Shown here: piece by piece, positions 41,707-53,939 of the stretch | Position numbering within the stretch: the first letter of the stretch is position 1 | Layout: every line of letters begins with the position of its first letter | Origin: Magicicada septendecula | Lineage: Eukaryota; Arthropoda; Insecta; Hemiptera; Cicadidae | NCBI GenBank assembly: GCA_034769895.1 | Contig: CM068373.1 | Location: 433,051,080-433,115,079, forward strand | Direction of reading: 5' to 3' | Length of the DNA: 64,000 nt | Position numbers and translations under genes: made by a program | The notes under the pieces: generated by a model | The model's input: only the letters and a program-made list of their open reading frames with translations | The model's database searches: none | Told to the model about the DNA's origin: nothing

Positions 41707-42633
41707 ATCTCAGGAAGCCGGCACGAGTCGGTACGTTTTTTTTCATTAACGTTCACTTGTACTATTGCGTTTACATCTGGTATTAAAAGTGTACTTTTTT
41801 TCAGCAATGATGAGATGATGGTTTATGATGACGATGATAGTGACAGTGATACGTTACTGCTTGACGAAAGAACTAATAATGATGATGATGAAAATAATGT
41901 TGATGAGCATCAACAACAACAACAATTACCTACCATCACATTTAATATGTAAGTCTTCTTCTTATGTCTACATACTTTCATGTTTTTTTTTTACATGATT
42001 TTTATATTTATTCTTTTCACCAGTGACATTCGTCCACAAGCACGACAAATAACGATCACACCGCCACAATCACCACCACCACAATCGCCATCACCACCGC
42101 CACAACCACAGGAACAGCCGCAACCACGTCCGCAATGGATAAGTACAGCACGACAACCAGAATCGCAATCCCCACAGCCTCAACAGCAGCCACAAGCTCA
42201 GCAGCCTCAGCAGCCTCAACCACAACCTCAGCAACAGCATATGCGGCACGATCCACGATTACAGTCCCCTCCAGAAGACGCGCCATGCGTGTTTTATGAT
42301 ATTATCGACACGGTGGAACCAAGGATGCATAGCGAAGTCGCCACGATGAGACTACTTCTCAGAAGTAGATTTCCAACGTGGCGATGGAGCCGTGGAGATC
42401 TCTGCCCCATTCAGGGTATGTTAGGGCACACATCTTGTAGTGTGTGCCAAGAAAATTATACTGAGGGGCAGAGACTCCTCGGCTTAATGTGTGGGCACAC
42501 ATACCACTATCTGTGCATCATCAACTGGTTTCAAACCGTGGCACTGGAGGGGTCGCCGCCAGGATGTCCGCAATGTCGGGTGTATGCATTCAGCAGGCCA
42601 ATACACCCATTTTATGCACGCATGCATTTTTGA
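41351..42633 (+). CDS. RING-H2 protein encoded by five exons
   Basis: Exons by GT...AG and frame: 41351-41412, 41492-41554, 41632-41730, 41805-41948 and 42024-42633; total 978 bases, 325 residues and a stop. Every junction falls after the second codon base, so the frame is kept through all four introns. Each intron is 75-79 bp with a T-rich 3' end. Content in order: a short charged start, a Ser/Gln segment, a poly-Ala run from a GCT repeat, an acidic Asp/Glu segment, a long Pro/Gln-rich region, then a RING-H2 (CSVCQENY...CGHTYHYLCIINW...CPQCR). It is probably a ubiquitin ligase. A fifth intron may lie in the 3' UTR (42635-42717). Spliced genes are uncommon in Polintons, and I know of no close relative. 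Confidence 0.8.
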
Positions 42634-42639
42634 GGTATG

Positions 42640-43044
42640 TAACAGTACACATTATTCTAATCCATCCTACGCCTATCAATTATACATCACTAATATTGTT
42701 TTTGTTTCTGTTACAGATGGTCGTGCACATTAAATATGAACAACGTGATGTTTTTTTTCATATAATGTTTTATTTTCTGTATATTGTATCCATATTTTTT
42801 TTTTTTTTTACTATTGTAATATACAAAGTGATGTTTTTTTGATATAATGTTTTATTTTTTGTATATATATTATAACCGTTTTTTTTGTCTGTATATATAT
42901 TGTATATAAAATGTAATATAAACTGAACTTTTTATTTATTTTTTCATTAAATTATATTATTTATATGTCTATTTATAATGTTTTTTTTCTGTATATATAT
43001 ATTGTATTTGTAATTTTTTTTCGGTATATATATTGTATATAAAT
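42640..43044. other. AT-rich right subterminal region
   Basis: T-runs alternating with TGTATATATATTGTAT-like phrases in a loose tandem repeat. It contains the possible 3' UTR intron of the RING-H2 gene and no other gene. It does not mirror the left subterminal region. Confidence 0.55.
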
Positions 43045-44032
43045 ATGTAAATTTTTTGAATTTGCTTAGTTATTTCTTTTCTTTTCAACTATCCTTTTTC
43101 CTTCTATCATGCATGTTTTATAAGTGAAGTGTCAATCAAAACAATTACACCACAATAGCCAGTCAACAAGAGTTTCACATCGATGCTGTGCACATTTTTT
43201 GTATTTTTACAATATATACTTACCACAAAAGCACACATTCAAATTTACAGTTCATGAGTTGGCAACAATGGTGGCAGTGTAAACATATACAAAACCTGTA
43301 CACTATAACACCGAGCCGTGGCCGGCACAAGTTGACAACGTCGACGTGGCAGTGTAAACATATACAAAACCCGTACACTATAACACATGCACGAGCCGAC
43401 AACGGCAGTGTAAACATATACAAAACCCGTACACTATAACACATGCACGAGCCGACAACGTGGCCGGCACAAGTTGACAACGTCGACGCTTTTCCAACAT
43501 GGCCGCCCTTCCGGAAAAACAAAACATATACCCAAACCATACACTATAACACACCACGATCCGGCAACGTGGCCAAACCTTAACCAGCACACACGCACAA
43601 TCCGACAACATCACAGCTTTCCCAACATGGCCACCAGGCGTGGCCATGTTCGCCGTTCGCCCTTCGCCGTCGTCGTTGACGTCGTCATCGTCGCTGGGCG
43701 GCGGCCTGGCTTGATCCTCGCCCGTCGTGGTGGGGTCGTCGTCCATTTTGTCGACAACGGCGGCCACGCCTCCGCCAATCAACGCACACGGAACCACGCA
43801 AAATGGACGACGACGACAACATGGCCGAACGCCGACAACATGGCCGACAACTTCGGTACGCCCATCGAGGTCACGTGGGACACACCACTACCCCCCCGGT
43901 CCATCATAACCTCTGCACATGACGACACGCTGCGCCGGAAGTCTACCCCCACCACAGGGATTTTTGAATTTCGCGCCAAAAGGGGGGGCTGTGACGTCAC
44001 TTCCGCGTTAGAACTCTCATTCTTACCCTACT
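43045..44032 (-). repeat. Right terminal inverted repeat (988 bp)
   Basis: Reverse complement of 20168-21155. One difference seen, G at 43860 opposite T at 20340. Identity stops sharply at 43045. Confidence 0.95.
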
Positions 44033-44038
44033 AATATC
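44033..44038. repeat. Target-site duplication, right copy (AATATC)
   Basis: Same six bases as 20162-20167. Confidence 0.9.
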
Positions 44039-44095
44039 TTCAGAGGTTTTCAAATTTTAATTGAATGTTTCGCTTACAATATAGTCAACGGGTAT

Positions 44096-44301
44096 TCGAT
44101 TTTACTTTGATTCATATTTTTGATTGTTTAAACTTTACGTAGTCAGCTATTTATTATATATTTAGTGTTTTATTTTTATGATTATAATAAACCTATTATT
44201 TCAAATAAATCATCTTTATTTTGTTTTTATTTCAATTCGTTCATTACTTAGTAGTTCATTATTATTGTGTTTGTAAATAATAAGATTTTCCCAGATATCA
44301 A
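44096..44301. repeat. Second copy of the 17582-17789 repeat
   Basis: Nearly identical for about 205 bp (ATTCGATTTTACTTTGATTC to CCAGATATCAA). At the left site the block is part of a foldback; here only this part remains. It lies 58 bp beyond the right target duplication of the virus-like element. Confidence 0.85.
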
Positions 44302-44696
44302 TTTTGTTACTTTTTGTATGTCTTAAATTAACTTAAAATTAATTAATATCATTTGGCTGCAATGTAGTACAATAGAACACACATGTTGAGACTTACATAG
44401 GTTTGCTCATGCTTAGAAAGATAAAAGGTTATCAGTTCGTCTACGCACTCTTGTAGTTCTGCTACCTAAAATAAAAGAAATAACTGATATTAGTGTAAGA
44501 AAGTGTATAATTGGGCAAGTTTCTCATCAATTACACATGTGCATGCATTTCATATATCTGAATGACACTAATTGTCAGTATGCGAAACCAGAAGCAGTGT
44601 GTGTACCAGTATAATTATGTGTACTCACACCAATATCAGAATATAAAACGAGCTGTAGTTCATTGTTTAATTCATTCCTGTTATCATAAAACGTTT
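44302..44696. other. Non-coding, nothing recognised
   Basis: AT-rich, no gene or repeat identified. Confidence 0.4.
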
Positions 44697-44860
44697 CTAT
44701 ATTTCTACTAGTAATTTTATACAAACCAGTATGTTGTTTTTGGTATTGACGAGCGCTTTCGGCAGTCAAGCCATCTTCAGGTCATTTACCAACTTCCGGT
44801 AAGCCCTCGTCAATACCAAAGTCAACATAGTGGTTTGTATACAATTACTAGTAGAAATAT
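44697..44860. repeat. Foldback element with hammerhead-like core
   Basis: Arms of about 58 bp: TATTTCTACTAGTAATT...TTTGGTATTGACGAG on the left and the reverse complement on the right, ending AGTAGAAATAT. The centre on the minus strand reads CTGAAGATGGC...GCCGAAAGCGC, the same core as in other foldbacks. Confidence 0.8.
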
Positions 44861-45317
44861 TTGAGACCACTAACACTCCAATACAACAATAAAGTTTCTA
44901 CATTTAAACTGAAGACCTGCTTTCTGCATTTTGCAGAAAAAAGTATGCAGAATAATTTTCAGCAGAATAAAAATTCCTTTAATATATGTGCGCAAATCCA
45001 ATCTGTTAAAATTAAACTTTTCTCATTCATCGGTACCTATGTCGAACCGCGTAACAAGTGGTATAGGGTAATATCTTGTCAAGCGTATCTGCGTGCATTG
45101 CTTAACACTTCAGACACCCGAAGTGAGATTTAATACCTTTACAACCCAGATTCACTATATAACATCTTTCTACCATACAACATTCTTTGAATGATTGATT
45201 TCTCAATATTAAATTGTCTGGGAAGTGCACAGAGTTTAGTGTGTATCTCTCAGTAGTCGTTGTTAGAGCACTCTTATAATTACAGAATTCATTAGGATCG
45301 TAACGTACTAAGAATAT

Positions 45318-45801
45318 TGTAACGAGAATCGTACCGAACCGCGTAGAACAGCCGAGAGCTTCATTCCACTCGTCCCCCCACTTAGTAGCCAGGCGTTTCT
45401 CAACACAAAACAGCGTTGAAATTTGTTCTAGATTCTTCAAGATGCCACTCGAAATACACATTAGCGTCAGCATTAGGTGGCGTGCACATTGAGGATGGAC
45501 GATTTCTAAAAGGCGTACGCTGCCTATAAAAAGCCATCGCAACCGGCTTGTGAGTTGAGTGGTGTCGAGCGATTTCTTTAGCGCGGATCGAGTGTTTCTG
45601 CGAAGTGTTGTTGTGTTCTAATTAGTGTGGATTCCTTTGTAGTTGAGATTATTATTGCGTATAGGCAATTTAATTTTGAATTATTGAGGAATCTTGTTGA
45701 ATAACTTGTTGATTACAAATTAACTGTGATAATTAAAGCTGGCTATTAGTAATTTAATGGTCTCTTGTATCAAACGTCGACCGAATAAGACCGTCGCGAC
45801 A
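45318..45801 (+). mobile_element. Probable solo LTR (Gypsy-like)
   Basis: TGTAACGAGAATCG...CGTCGCGACA, 484 bp, flanked by ATAT at 45314-45317 and 45802-45805. TATA-like CTATAAAAAGCC lies near 45531. Shares a 3' block (GATAATTAAAGCTGG) with 6382-6911. An open frame of 146 codons on the minus strand overlaps it but has no family features. Confidence 0.6.
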
Positions 45802-45805
45802 ATAT

Positions 45806-46060
45806 TATTCTCTCAATCATTCATTGGTTCACCAATACCTTACATGTGCCTTTTAAGCCAATTGTGTCCAAGTTGAAATTCAGTCATAAAAATCAACACA
45901 TACGAATTGTCTTATCTAGGTACACCGACCACATTGCCAAAGGAATACGCTGTAAAAAAATATTTGTTAAGGTCTACATTTGCGATTTGTATAGAGCAAA
46001 ACATTTGTTTTATTATTAAACTATCATAAAAAGCCTATGAAACTTTGACACCATCATCAG
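45806..46060. other. Non-coding, nothing recognised
   Basis: No gene or repeat seen. Confidence 0.35.
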
Positions 46061-46660
46061 CCGTGGCTCTACATCCCTTAGTGGGGATGCCTTCTCCAAG
46101 AGTCGATTCCATTCCTCCCTATTGCGTGCCCTAGCTTTCCAGTTTCTTATGTTCAGCTTTCCGTGGTCCTCTTCTATATGGTTTTTGAATCTACTTCGGT
46201 GTCTTCTCCTTTTTCTACTACCTATTGGTTTTTAGTAAAAAATGTTTCGTAAGCTGTCCTTCTTCTATTTTCTTCATGTGTCCAATCCACCTTAGCCTAT
46301 ATATTTTTATTATCCTGACAATGTCCCGCTCTTTGTAAAGATGGTATAGTTCATAATTATAGCGCCTGCGCCACATTCCATTTTCTTGTACTCCTCTAAT
46401 ATTGTTCTTAGAATCCGTCTCACACGGCAACCTAGAAGTCCCTCGCCATTTTTTGTCATTGTTCAGGTTTCTGAAGCATATGTCAGCACTGGCCTGATAA
46501 GTTTGTTGTAAATTTTGTACTTTGTGCTTCTTGAGATGAAGCTAGATGTCAGATGATTTTTAAATCCATAATATATTTTATTTGCGAGATATATTCTTCT
46601 TTTAATTTCAGTGTTGGTGTCGTTAGTGATGTTTATTTGTGGACTAAGATATATGTTAAG
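46061..46660 (-). mobile_element. Non-LTR retrotransposon 3' fragment
   Basis: On the minus strand a frame of 70 codons reads GVQENGMWRRRYNYELYHLY and IKIYRLRWIGHMKKIEEG, the C-terminal region of insect non-LTR reverse transcriptases. The adjacent sequence continues in other frames. The opposite end shares the phrase GGCTCTACATCCCTTAGTGG-like with the fragment at 8043-8982. Dead and 5'-truncated. Confidence 0.7.
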
Positions 46661-46719
46661 TAATTAAATATTACTTCAATAGTCCGTCTTGTGGTTCACT
46701 TGTTTATATTAAAACACAA

Positions 46720-48010
46720 CGCGTTTCGGAACTAAAGTTCCATCATCAGAATTCTCCTCGTTAGAGGTCGTCACAACATTAAAACACAAATCACAAAAAA
46801 CAACAACATTTGAAACACATATATAAAACAATCATTAGCGCGCGAGAATAACGGTGCGCACCGTGATGAAGCTACAACGACACTGCCGTCTCAGTCAACA
46901 CATTCATTGTCTTATCTGTGACGCAAGTCTCAGACGTTCTGAGACTTGTAAACCCGTATCATATAGAGCATTTGAGTGGAAATTCAAATGATCGTTTAAT
47001 AAATGCTCAGGATATGTGCCTTATAAATTTCGAATTCCTCAGCGCATCCATATAACGGCCTTTTTTACAAACATGTAAAGGTGCAAGATTTGTAGCCAGG
47101 TTTGTGTAATTATGGTTACTATCCATTAAATGTCGGCCAAAATTAGATTTTGTTTGACCTAGATCTTTTTTAGGTACATGTTCTTTAAATCGTTGTAAAA
47201 ACGATCTCCCCGTCTGACCTATATAAAAGCACTTACAGTCACTACACTTAATTTTGTAGATGCCCGTTTTTTCTTCCAGTGGTCTAATAATTTTGGGCGA
47301 AGCAATTTATGTAAGTTGTTGTTCGTGCGAAATGTGACCACCATTTTCAAATTCTTAAGTGTATTGGTGACGATATGAGGAAGGATAGTGCCATAATCGT
47401 TTACTATGTATTTTAGTTTAGTTTTATTTTCTAGGCGATTTTTCTGTTTGTTGTGGTGTTTCTTAAGTAACCTGTCTATCAATGAACTTTTATACCCATT
47501 GCGTGTTGCTATATATTTTATAATGTTCAATTCCCTATGGAAGTGAATGGCTTCCATTGGTGTTGTTACTAATCTATCGATAAATCTATTGTACGCAGCC
47601 ATTTTTTGTGCATTAGGATGGTGGGAGTCTGCATGAATGGTGATATCTGTCGTAGTAGGTTTCCTATAGATTTGGTATTTGAACCGGTTATTGGCTTTTA
47701 TAACCGTTAAGTCGAGAAAATTTAACCTACTATTATTTTCAGTTCACCCGTGAATTGTATATGTTTATTTATATTATTCAAATATTGTCTCAAATTATCT
47801 ATTTGTCTTAATGTACCATTGAAAACCATGAAGGTATCGTCCACACAACGAGCATAAAAAATTATTTGCGTGTGTAACTTATTGACGTCAGATAATAAGT
47901 ACGTATTCTCATAATGGTTCAGATAAATATCCGATAACAATCCGGATAGGGGCGAGCCCATAGCTAGACCCTCTTCTTGGATGAAATATCTAAGATATAT
48001 GAATTTATTT
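46720..48010 (-). pseudogene. Penelope-like element, 5'-truncated
   Basis: Minus-strand frames give RYFIQEEGLAMGSPLSGLL, CVDDTFMVF (catalytic), then after a frameshift HPNAQKMAAYNRFIDRL and a long linker, and after another frameshift a GIY-YIG domain (YKIKCSDCKCFYIGQTGR) and CKKGRYMDAL. It is a relative of the nested copy at 13067-14380 but in the other orientation, with multiple frameshifts and no RT N-terminus. The 3' end carries a hammerhead-like core. Confidence 0.85.
46723..46749 (-). ncRNA. Hammerhead-like core at Penelope 3' end (candidate)
   Basis: Minus strand: CTGATGA, T, a five-base stem GGAAC/GTTCC with loop TTTA, then GAAACGCG. The two conserved hammerhead boxes are perfect and stem II is sound apart from one extra base. 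Stems I and III were not resolved by eye. Confidence 0.45.
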
Positions 48011-48276
48011 ACTGCCTCTATATTTTATGTGCCTATTTCAAGGTTTTAAAGGGTTGGGTTTATTGGTAATTTGTTGGCAGCATACCTATCTTTTGTTTTC
48101 TGCAAGTTTATCTGCAGTCCAATTTTACTTAAGGGTTCCTCTAATGCTGTAAAGGTAATAATGAATCTCGTTTTGTCCTGGCAATTAGATCAATATCATC
48201 TGCGTTATGAAACTTTGACTTACCTTACAGAAAAGTGTAAACAATGGGACATAACTTACTTTTTAACTTTATATTT

Positions 48277-49299
48277 TTAAATATATGGTGACTCACAAAC
48301 GCTCACGCTTAGGCTAAAAACAGACATAAGTGCAATCATATGTTTTAAAAACGCTATATTGTTATTCGATAATGTATTATTAAGTCTTACCTTTTCGGTA
48401 ACGGAATCACTAATCATAGGTATCACCAAAGCAGGGACCATGTTCAAAATCATTACTGTAATTATGGTAGATATGTTGTATGTAGTCGTGTGGAGAGATC
48501 CGTTCCAAAAACCATATAAAAATAACAGTGCGCTAAATATTTGACACGAAATATTCATCAAAATGTTGATTCCGTAGTATTCGTTTGTAATCTTGTGTTT
48601 GCCAGCAATCAATCTATATACTTTAACAATTGTATCAAGCGATTCCATGTCTAAACCGTTAAACTCAACCGTATCCTCTAGCATGGTGTTATCTGTTTCT
48701 ACATTACAGTTATATTTATCCAAAGCGGCTTTTATGAAGTCTCCAGCTAGAGACACGTGTGTGTCGATATCATACATGCACAGTGCCCACTGCAGAACGA
48801 CAGGGAAGATTATAATCCGTCTCAAGATACCAATTGCTAAAGCATAGTTCATTACGTGTGGAAAGTTAAATATTAAACAGGCGATTCCAAAAATATTCGT
48901 GAAATAAAGTAACAAGTATTTGGCAGAATTGAAAATATCGGTCTGGCTACTAATAACCGAAGAAAACACATTTCTTAGATAATTCTTGTTTTTGAAGAAG
49001 CCGTCGCCAAATTGCAAACAACGTTTGTGAATTCTGCTGTAGCATAAAAGCTGCATGTACATATCAAATAACAAAAGCAGAAACAGCATCCTCTTTAAAT
49101 TATAGAAAAGGAAAGTTCCTAGGGGCTTTGTAATTGCCGGAATTAAAAAACCAATCGCTGCAGGAATGACAAAGAGAATGAACGACTGTATATAATTGAA
49201 TATGGATGTGTTTTGAGTAGCGTTCCACGGAGACGAAAGTCCTAACGCGTTACACAATATTCTATCAGTTAACATAAATAGTTTTAAAAATGTCATCAT
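48277..49299 (-). CDS. Gustatory-receptor-like membrane protein, large first exon
   Basis: 340 residues from ATG with six to seven hydrophobic segments spread over the length (for example around FILFVIPAAIGFLIPAI, LLLYFTNIFGIACLIF, IIIFPVVLQWALCMY and ILMNISCQIFSALLFLYGF). The spacing, weak conservation and an EFNGLDMESLDTIVKVYRLI-type intracellular stretch before the last helices fit insect 7-transmembrane chemoreceptors of the gustatory family. The frame ends soon after two donor-like sites (GTGAGC, GTGAGT near 48290-48305), so this would be the long first exon with short C-terminal exons missing here. The TYhhhhhQF end motif is not seen. Could be a pseudogene. Confidence 0.5.
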   Translation of the reverse strand: MMTFLKLFMLTDRILCNALGLSSPWNATQNTSIFNYIQSFILFVIPAAIGFLIPAITKPLGTFLFYNLKRMLFLLLLFDMYMQLLCYSRIHKRCLQFGDGFFKNKNYLRNVFSSVISSQTDIFNSAKYLLLYFTNIFGIACLIFNFPHVMNYALAIGILRRIIIFPVVLQWALCMYDIDTHVSLAGDFIKAALDKYNCNVETDNTMLEDTVEFNGLDMESLDTIVKVYRLIAGKHKITNEYYGINILMNISCQIFSALLFLYGFWNGSLHTTTYNISTIITVMILNMVPALVIPMISDSVTEKVRLNNTLSNNNIAFLKHMIALMSVFSLSVSVCESPYI

Positions 49300-49719
49300 G
49301 TGTTACCAGGCTGCGTATCTTGCTGAGTAGCAACTCAACCAACCACAATCAGAACCCATAATTTCGGCTGGAAATAATTGTTGTTTTACTGGTTGCCACA
49401 GAGATATCGAACGCCTAGTTTAAGGAATTATAAGCTTGCAAAATCAATATACATCCACATAAAGTTAAAGTGTTTTGTATCACTCTTTTAGTAAACGAAT
49501 ATGTTGTGTTATATAATTTTTGTGTCTCTCCTGTCGGGAAATGAATAGTTTCAACGTAATGTTGTGAAAATATTTGTAACAACGTTATTTTGCAAATAAA
49601 AAATATCATAAGGAATCAATAAAAAATTAACAAAGGACAAATAAACAAAAATTTCAATTACCAATTTTTATCTTAACCTCACACAGCCGATGTCAATGTA
49701 CTGAAAATGCTTAACAACC
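49300..49719. other. Non-coding, nothing recognised
   Basis: Upstream region of the receptor-like exon; no promoter stands out. Confidence 0.35.
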
Positions 49720-49966
49720 GAGTTGTTACGCCGTTGTCGGTTGCTATATACAGCGACGTCGTCGGCAACGTTTCGAATTCCACCCTCGGGTAACCTCTTC
49801 AGGCCGCAAAAAGCGACAGTGTTGTGAAACAGTTACATCGGGTCTTGGCCAAACGATATCCCACAATTTTTTCGGGTTGCTCTTATCCCGAGGGTCGAAC
49901 TCGAAACCCCGGGGTCTTACCCCGGTGTCTGTTATATAGCAACCGACGACGCCGTAACAACACAGT
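49720..49966. repeat. Inverted-repeat element with hammerhead-like core
   Basis: Arms GTTGTTACGCCGTTGTCGG...GCTATATA and its reverse complement ending CCGTAACAACA. On the minus strand near 49768-49802: CTGAAGAGGTTACCCGAGGG...TTCGAAACG (two boxes with a potential stem). The right arm has a decayed version. Confidence 0.7.
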
Positions 49967-50300
49967 TAGCAATTCATTTACACTATTAGCAATTGTACGT
50001 TTTCTTCAAAGGTCATCACTTAGTTCTGTAATGAGTTTATACGCTTAAAATGCACCTATATCCAACTGCGTGGTGCATGGTTTGAGATAGAGTTGGTTTA
50101 TATAATGCAACAAACATTTTCCCCTTAGAATTTCAATGAGGAAACCAAAAAGTTACACAAGCAGTATTGTTATATTTAAAGTAGTTTTATGTTAGTATAG
50201 GAAAATTTTTGAGCAAAGCAAATAATTTTCTTTCATAGCAAATTTAAAATATCCTCATTGTTGCATGTAGACCAATGCGTAAATTTGACAAACGATGTAA

Positions 50301-50887
50301 GGCCGGTAGTCCACTGGAACCCTAGTCGGGCGACTAACTGGTCAGACGTTTACGGCCGACCAGCAGTCGGCTGACCGAGCTTCGTCCACTGCAAACGATT
50401 ATCGGAAAGATTCTCAGTTACCATTTTGTGCTCTGTAGTGCTTCTTGTGGCTGAAAATTTAAAATATACCTGTGTTTAAGGTGACATTTGCAATGGAGGT
50501 GCGTGATACTTATTTTTGGAAAATCCGTTGAATATATAGTTTCCATTGAATTCCACGACTATGGTAACACTTGTCTTGCATATTCCATAGTAGAATGTGC
50601 TCCCTAACTAAGCTAATAGGTTTTTCATGTCCATAACGTTAATAAAATCTGTAAACATTAACGCAAATTTATAAAATTTATCAAAAGCACAACGCACTTA
50701 AAGCAAGCTAGTCTTCCGACTAACACGAAAAATCCTATTCCAATGGGACAGTCGAATTCAGGTGACTGAGTCTGACGCAATGAACACCATTCAGCGCTTT
50801 CACTCGTTTTGGGATCAGCCGCTAATACACGGGCGTCTACGCCCGACTAGTTGGTCGGCCGACTACGGTTCCAGTGGACGACCTACC
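50301..50887. mobile_element. MITE, PIF/Harbinger-like
   Basis: Inverted ends GGCCGGTAGTCCACTGGAAC and GTTCCAGTGGACGACCTACC, flanked by TAA at 50298-50300 and 50888-50890. Subterminal GTCGG/CCGAC-rich inverted pieces. No coding frame. The three-base TAA duplication and GG...CC ends fit the Harbinger superfamily. Confidence 0.7.
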
Positions 50888-50890
50888 TAA

Positions 50891-52801
50891 TGTGTAGAGA
50901 AATCGTCCAACAACAACTGTCCTCTTGCAAAACGTAAAAGACAAAGAGTTGGCTTTAATTTTCTTGGTGAAAGGTCAAATTGCCAGTGTATCTTTACTAG
51001 TCTTGTTTCATGTGTCGAAAAGCTCATTATGTTTTCATGTTCTAGTATAAGTTCGTGGCAAAGCTTTAATAGTCTTCCCATTTGTTTGAAATCAAATGTT
51101 ATACGTAATCATTATGGCGTAAACAGTTGCAGCAAAGCTAGCTGCTTTCGTTATTGATTGTAAATTTTTTAACTGAAGACTTTGCATACGATTTAGATCA
51201 AACGGCATAATACAAACCAACAGCTATAGCCCGTATGTAATATAGAATTTATCGGCCACTTTTAACAATGTAGTAAAAATGAATGTCTAGTAGCAATAAA
51301 TTTTGTTCTGACATAAAGAATGACAGAAGCTATCCTAAGACTTTCCCTGCCAGCGTAAACATTATTGATATTATTTTCTGCCAGGCACGTAGGCCGTAGT
51401 CGGCCTACTACTGATATTGTTTACAGACGTTCCGGCCCCTCAATGGGAGAAGCATCGAGTAATTGACAAGCTGTTAGCCAATGCACGTCAGTACTGAGGT
51501 ATAGATTAACATGTTCCTGCTATTTAATATTTGGTTTTATGGATAAATTCAATGCCGTGATTATTACCTAAACACGGCAATCACAGGTGACCTTGCGGTG
51601 GGAGGTGGCCTTATATTTAGGTTTGAAATGTGAACTTTGTATTCCGATAATGGAATATGTTCACATAGTAACAGTTTAAGATTATTCTTTTGTCGATTGT
51701 AACATGAAACAAAGCTGGAGAGTTTTGTTTAAACTGAATACTATTTATTGGTTAAGAGAATATTTTATATAGTTTTAATCCGTCTAACTAGTGATAACAA
51801 CTTATTAAGACAATTGAAACTCATATTAATGCTTGACAAGTTAAATGAATACTTTAACCGAAAAACGGATTAAGGGATGAAAGTGAATATGATGAAAGGC
51901 GGAAAGAAATTTATTTAAATGTTTTTTTCAACTACCGTACTCTAATTTGTTCAGAATAATAATTGAATATTAATCTTACATAAAATGTTGAATATTTCAA
52001 ATTTTCTTAGAATCGTAATACAAATATGCTCTCCTTAGAATCTTATTATTCTTCAAATCTACTTTTTGCACGCTCAATCTTAGAGTCTTAAATGTTTCCG
52101 TTGACTATACATAAATAATTTGTTTATAGGGGGGAACAGATAGGTTGTTTATAAACGGGAATAGAGTTGAAATTAAAAATGTTTAAATTTTAAACATTTT
52201 AAGACACACTATGTTGTAATGTAATTGACTTTTCACCGGATATTAGGCCGTGGTTCACTACTGCAGGTATGAACAAACGTTTCGGCCTATCTATTGGAAG
52301 TCATCTTCAATTTAAAAACGACTCGAGAACTGGCACGTATCTTCAACAGCTAGCCACAATACTGGGGGAAAAGAACGACCGCCGAAACCATAGCTCGGAG
52401 AGAAGTTACATTACATTACATTACAACACATTTGACGCCGCCCGTGAAATCCTGAGGTACCGATTTTGAGACATAAATTACAGTCCTACGTGTGCTTTGT
52501 ATGCGCACGTATTGATGCAGCTGAATAAACATTGAAATATATTGACACTTCAATACGCAGAAATGTAGAATATATAGAATCCACATAGTTTAAAGCGTCT
52601 ACTCACTTAGTTAAGTCAGTTATACATTACACTGTGGTTATAAAAATACAGTACTAGGAAAGACATCAAAGTGGAAGAGAATTCATCAGCTACATATGAG
52701 TTCTCAGGACCAATGACGTTTAAACAAAAAAATACTTTGCTACACCGTGAAAGATTAACATTTCTTAGAAATCTATAAAAGTTTTCGTAGACACAGAGAG
52801 C

Positions 52802-52838
<37 letters not shown>

Positions 52839-53615
52839 TTTTACATGCTCAAGAGCATTTGCGCGTGTAATTCGTGTTTGTACCTGAAAAAAATTGATTT
52901 ATTTTTAGTTTTTATCTTCTTTTTTGCCTAGTGTTATAAAGCGAATTAATTTTATTCATTTCTGAGGAATTATAACTTTCGTATGAAAGGTTATGTTTGA
53001 TTAAATTTTGAAGAAAGATAAATGGGGTTCAGAAGAATAGTGAACCAAGTCAACTTGAAGCCCAAATGATATTGTGTTAACCTGCAGTATGAAAATTTGT
53101 TGTATTTTTCAATGCAACAGTGAACCAAGTCCTAGTTCGAAGTGTTTTCACTAGAGAGGAGGTAATTTGTATTTTCTTTAAACAGTATCTGTTTTGCTTC
53201 AGAGCAAGAGTAGATCAAGTCCAACCTTAGTTTGGTTATGTTTTTGCACTTTGTTTACTGGATTAACATTTTTTACTGCTATTTTACATTTTTTAATTTA
53301 CATTTTTGTTAATACAAACAATGCCGAGAGGTAATGAAGAATGGCTTCCTCTCCTGATGTAAATAAAGGTGAGTAAATAACAATAGTTTTCTAGAAATTG
53401 CTAATTAAAAAATTTTTAGCTTATACAAAGCTAGGCCTTTTACCTTATTTCTTTAATTGTTTTTGTAGATTTTAATTAAAATTTAATTCAATATTATTAC
53501 ATTTCTGAATTTAATTTAATTAAAAGGGCTTACTTACTATCGTTTTAAATAGCTGTATACATGGATTAATTAATTTTACTTTAGTCCAAAAAATTTAGGT
53601 TTTTGTTTCCTATTA
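50891..53615. other. Non-coding; (TG)n and a hammerhead-like motif
   Basis: No gene recognised. A TG tract lies at about 52809-52837. Near 52260-52312 the minus strand reads TTGAAGATGAC...GGCCGAAACG next to GCCGTGGTTCACTACT, similar to the arm sequence of the 3538-3833 element, so it is a likely decayed foldback. Confidence 0.45.
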
Positions 53616-53939
53616 ATGCATGCTCTTAAGAACACTATTATCTCTGCAGTACATCAATATAAGTTAGATTTTAATAAAATGTTTGGGCGATTTTTTTTTA
53701 TCAGCCATCTATGGACCACATGCCAATTTCAGTTCTTTATTCTTTGTTCTTTTTTTCTTCAATACTATTTCATCTTTTTACTGTGTCTCTTCTTACTGTC
53801 CTCAGTCCACTTTGATCCTACGTTTTTCTCTCTCCTACCCTGGACTCCTTCCATTTTTAATATTTTTGCCCGAAAACATCTTTTTCAATTGCTTCTTCTG
53901 CGTTTATATTATTTTTTCTAAATTCTTTTGGACTTCATT

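Noticed and set aside
42056..42286. Val/Ala-rich frame opposite the RING-H2 gene
   Set aside because: Antisense of the Pro/Gln-rich exon.
45102..45542. 146-codon minus-strand frame
   Set aside because: Overlaps a solo LTR and lacks family features or an obvious AUG context.
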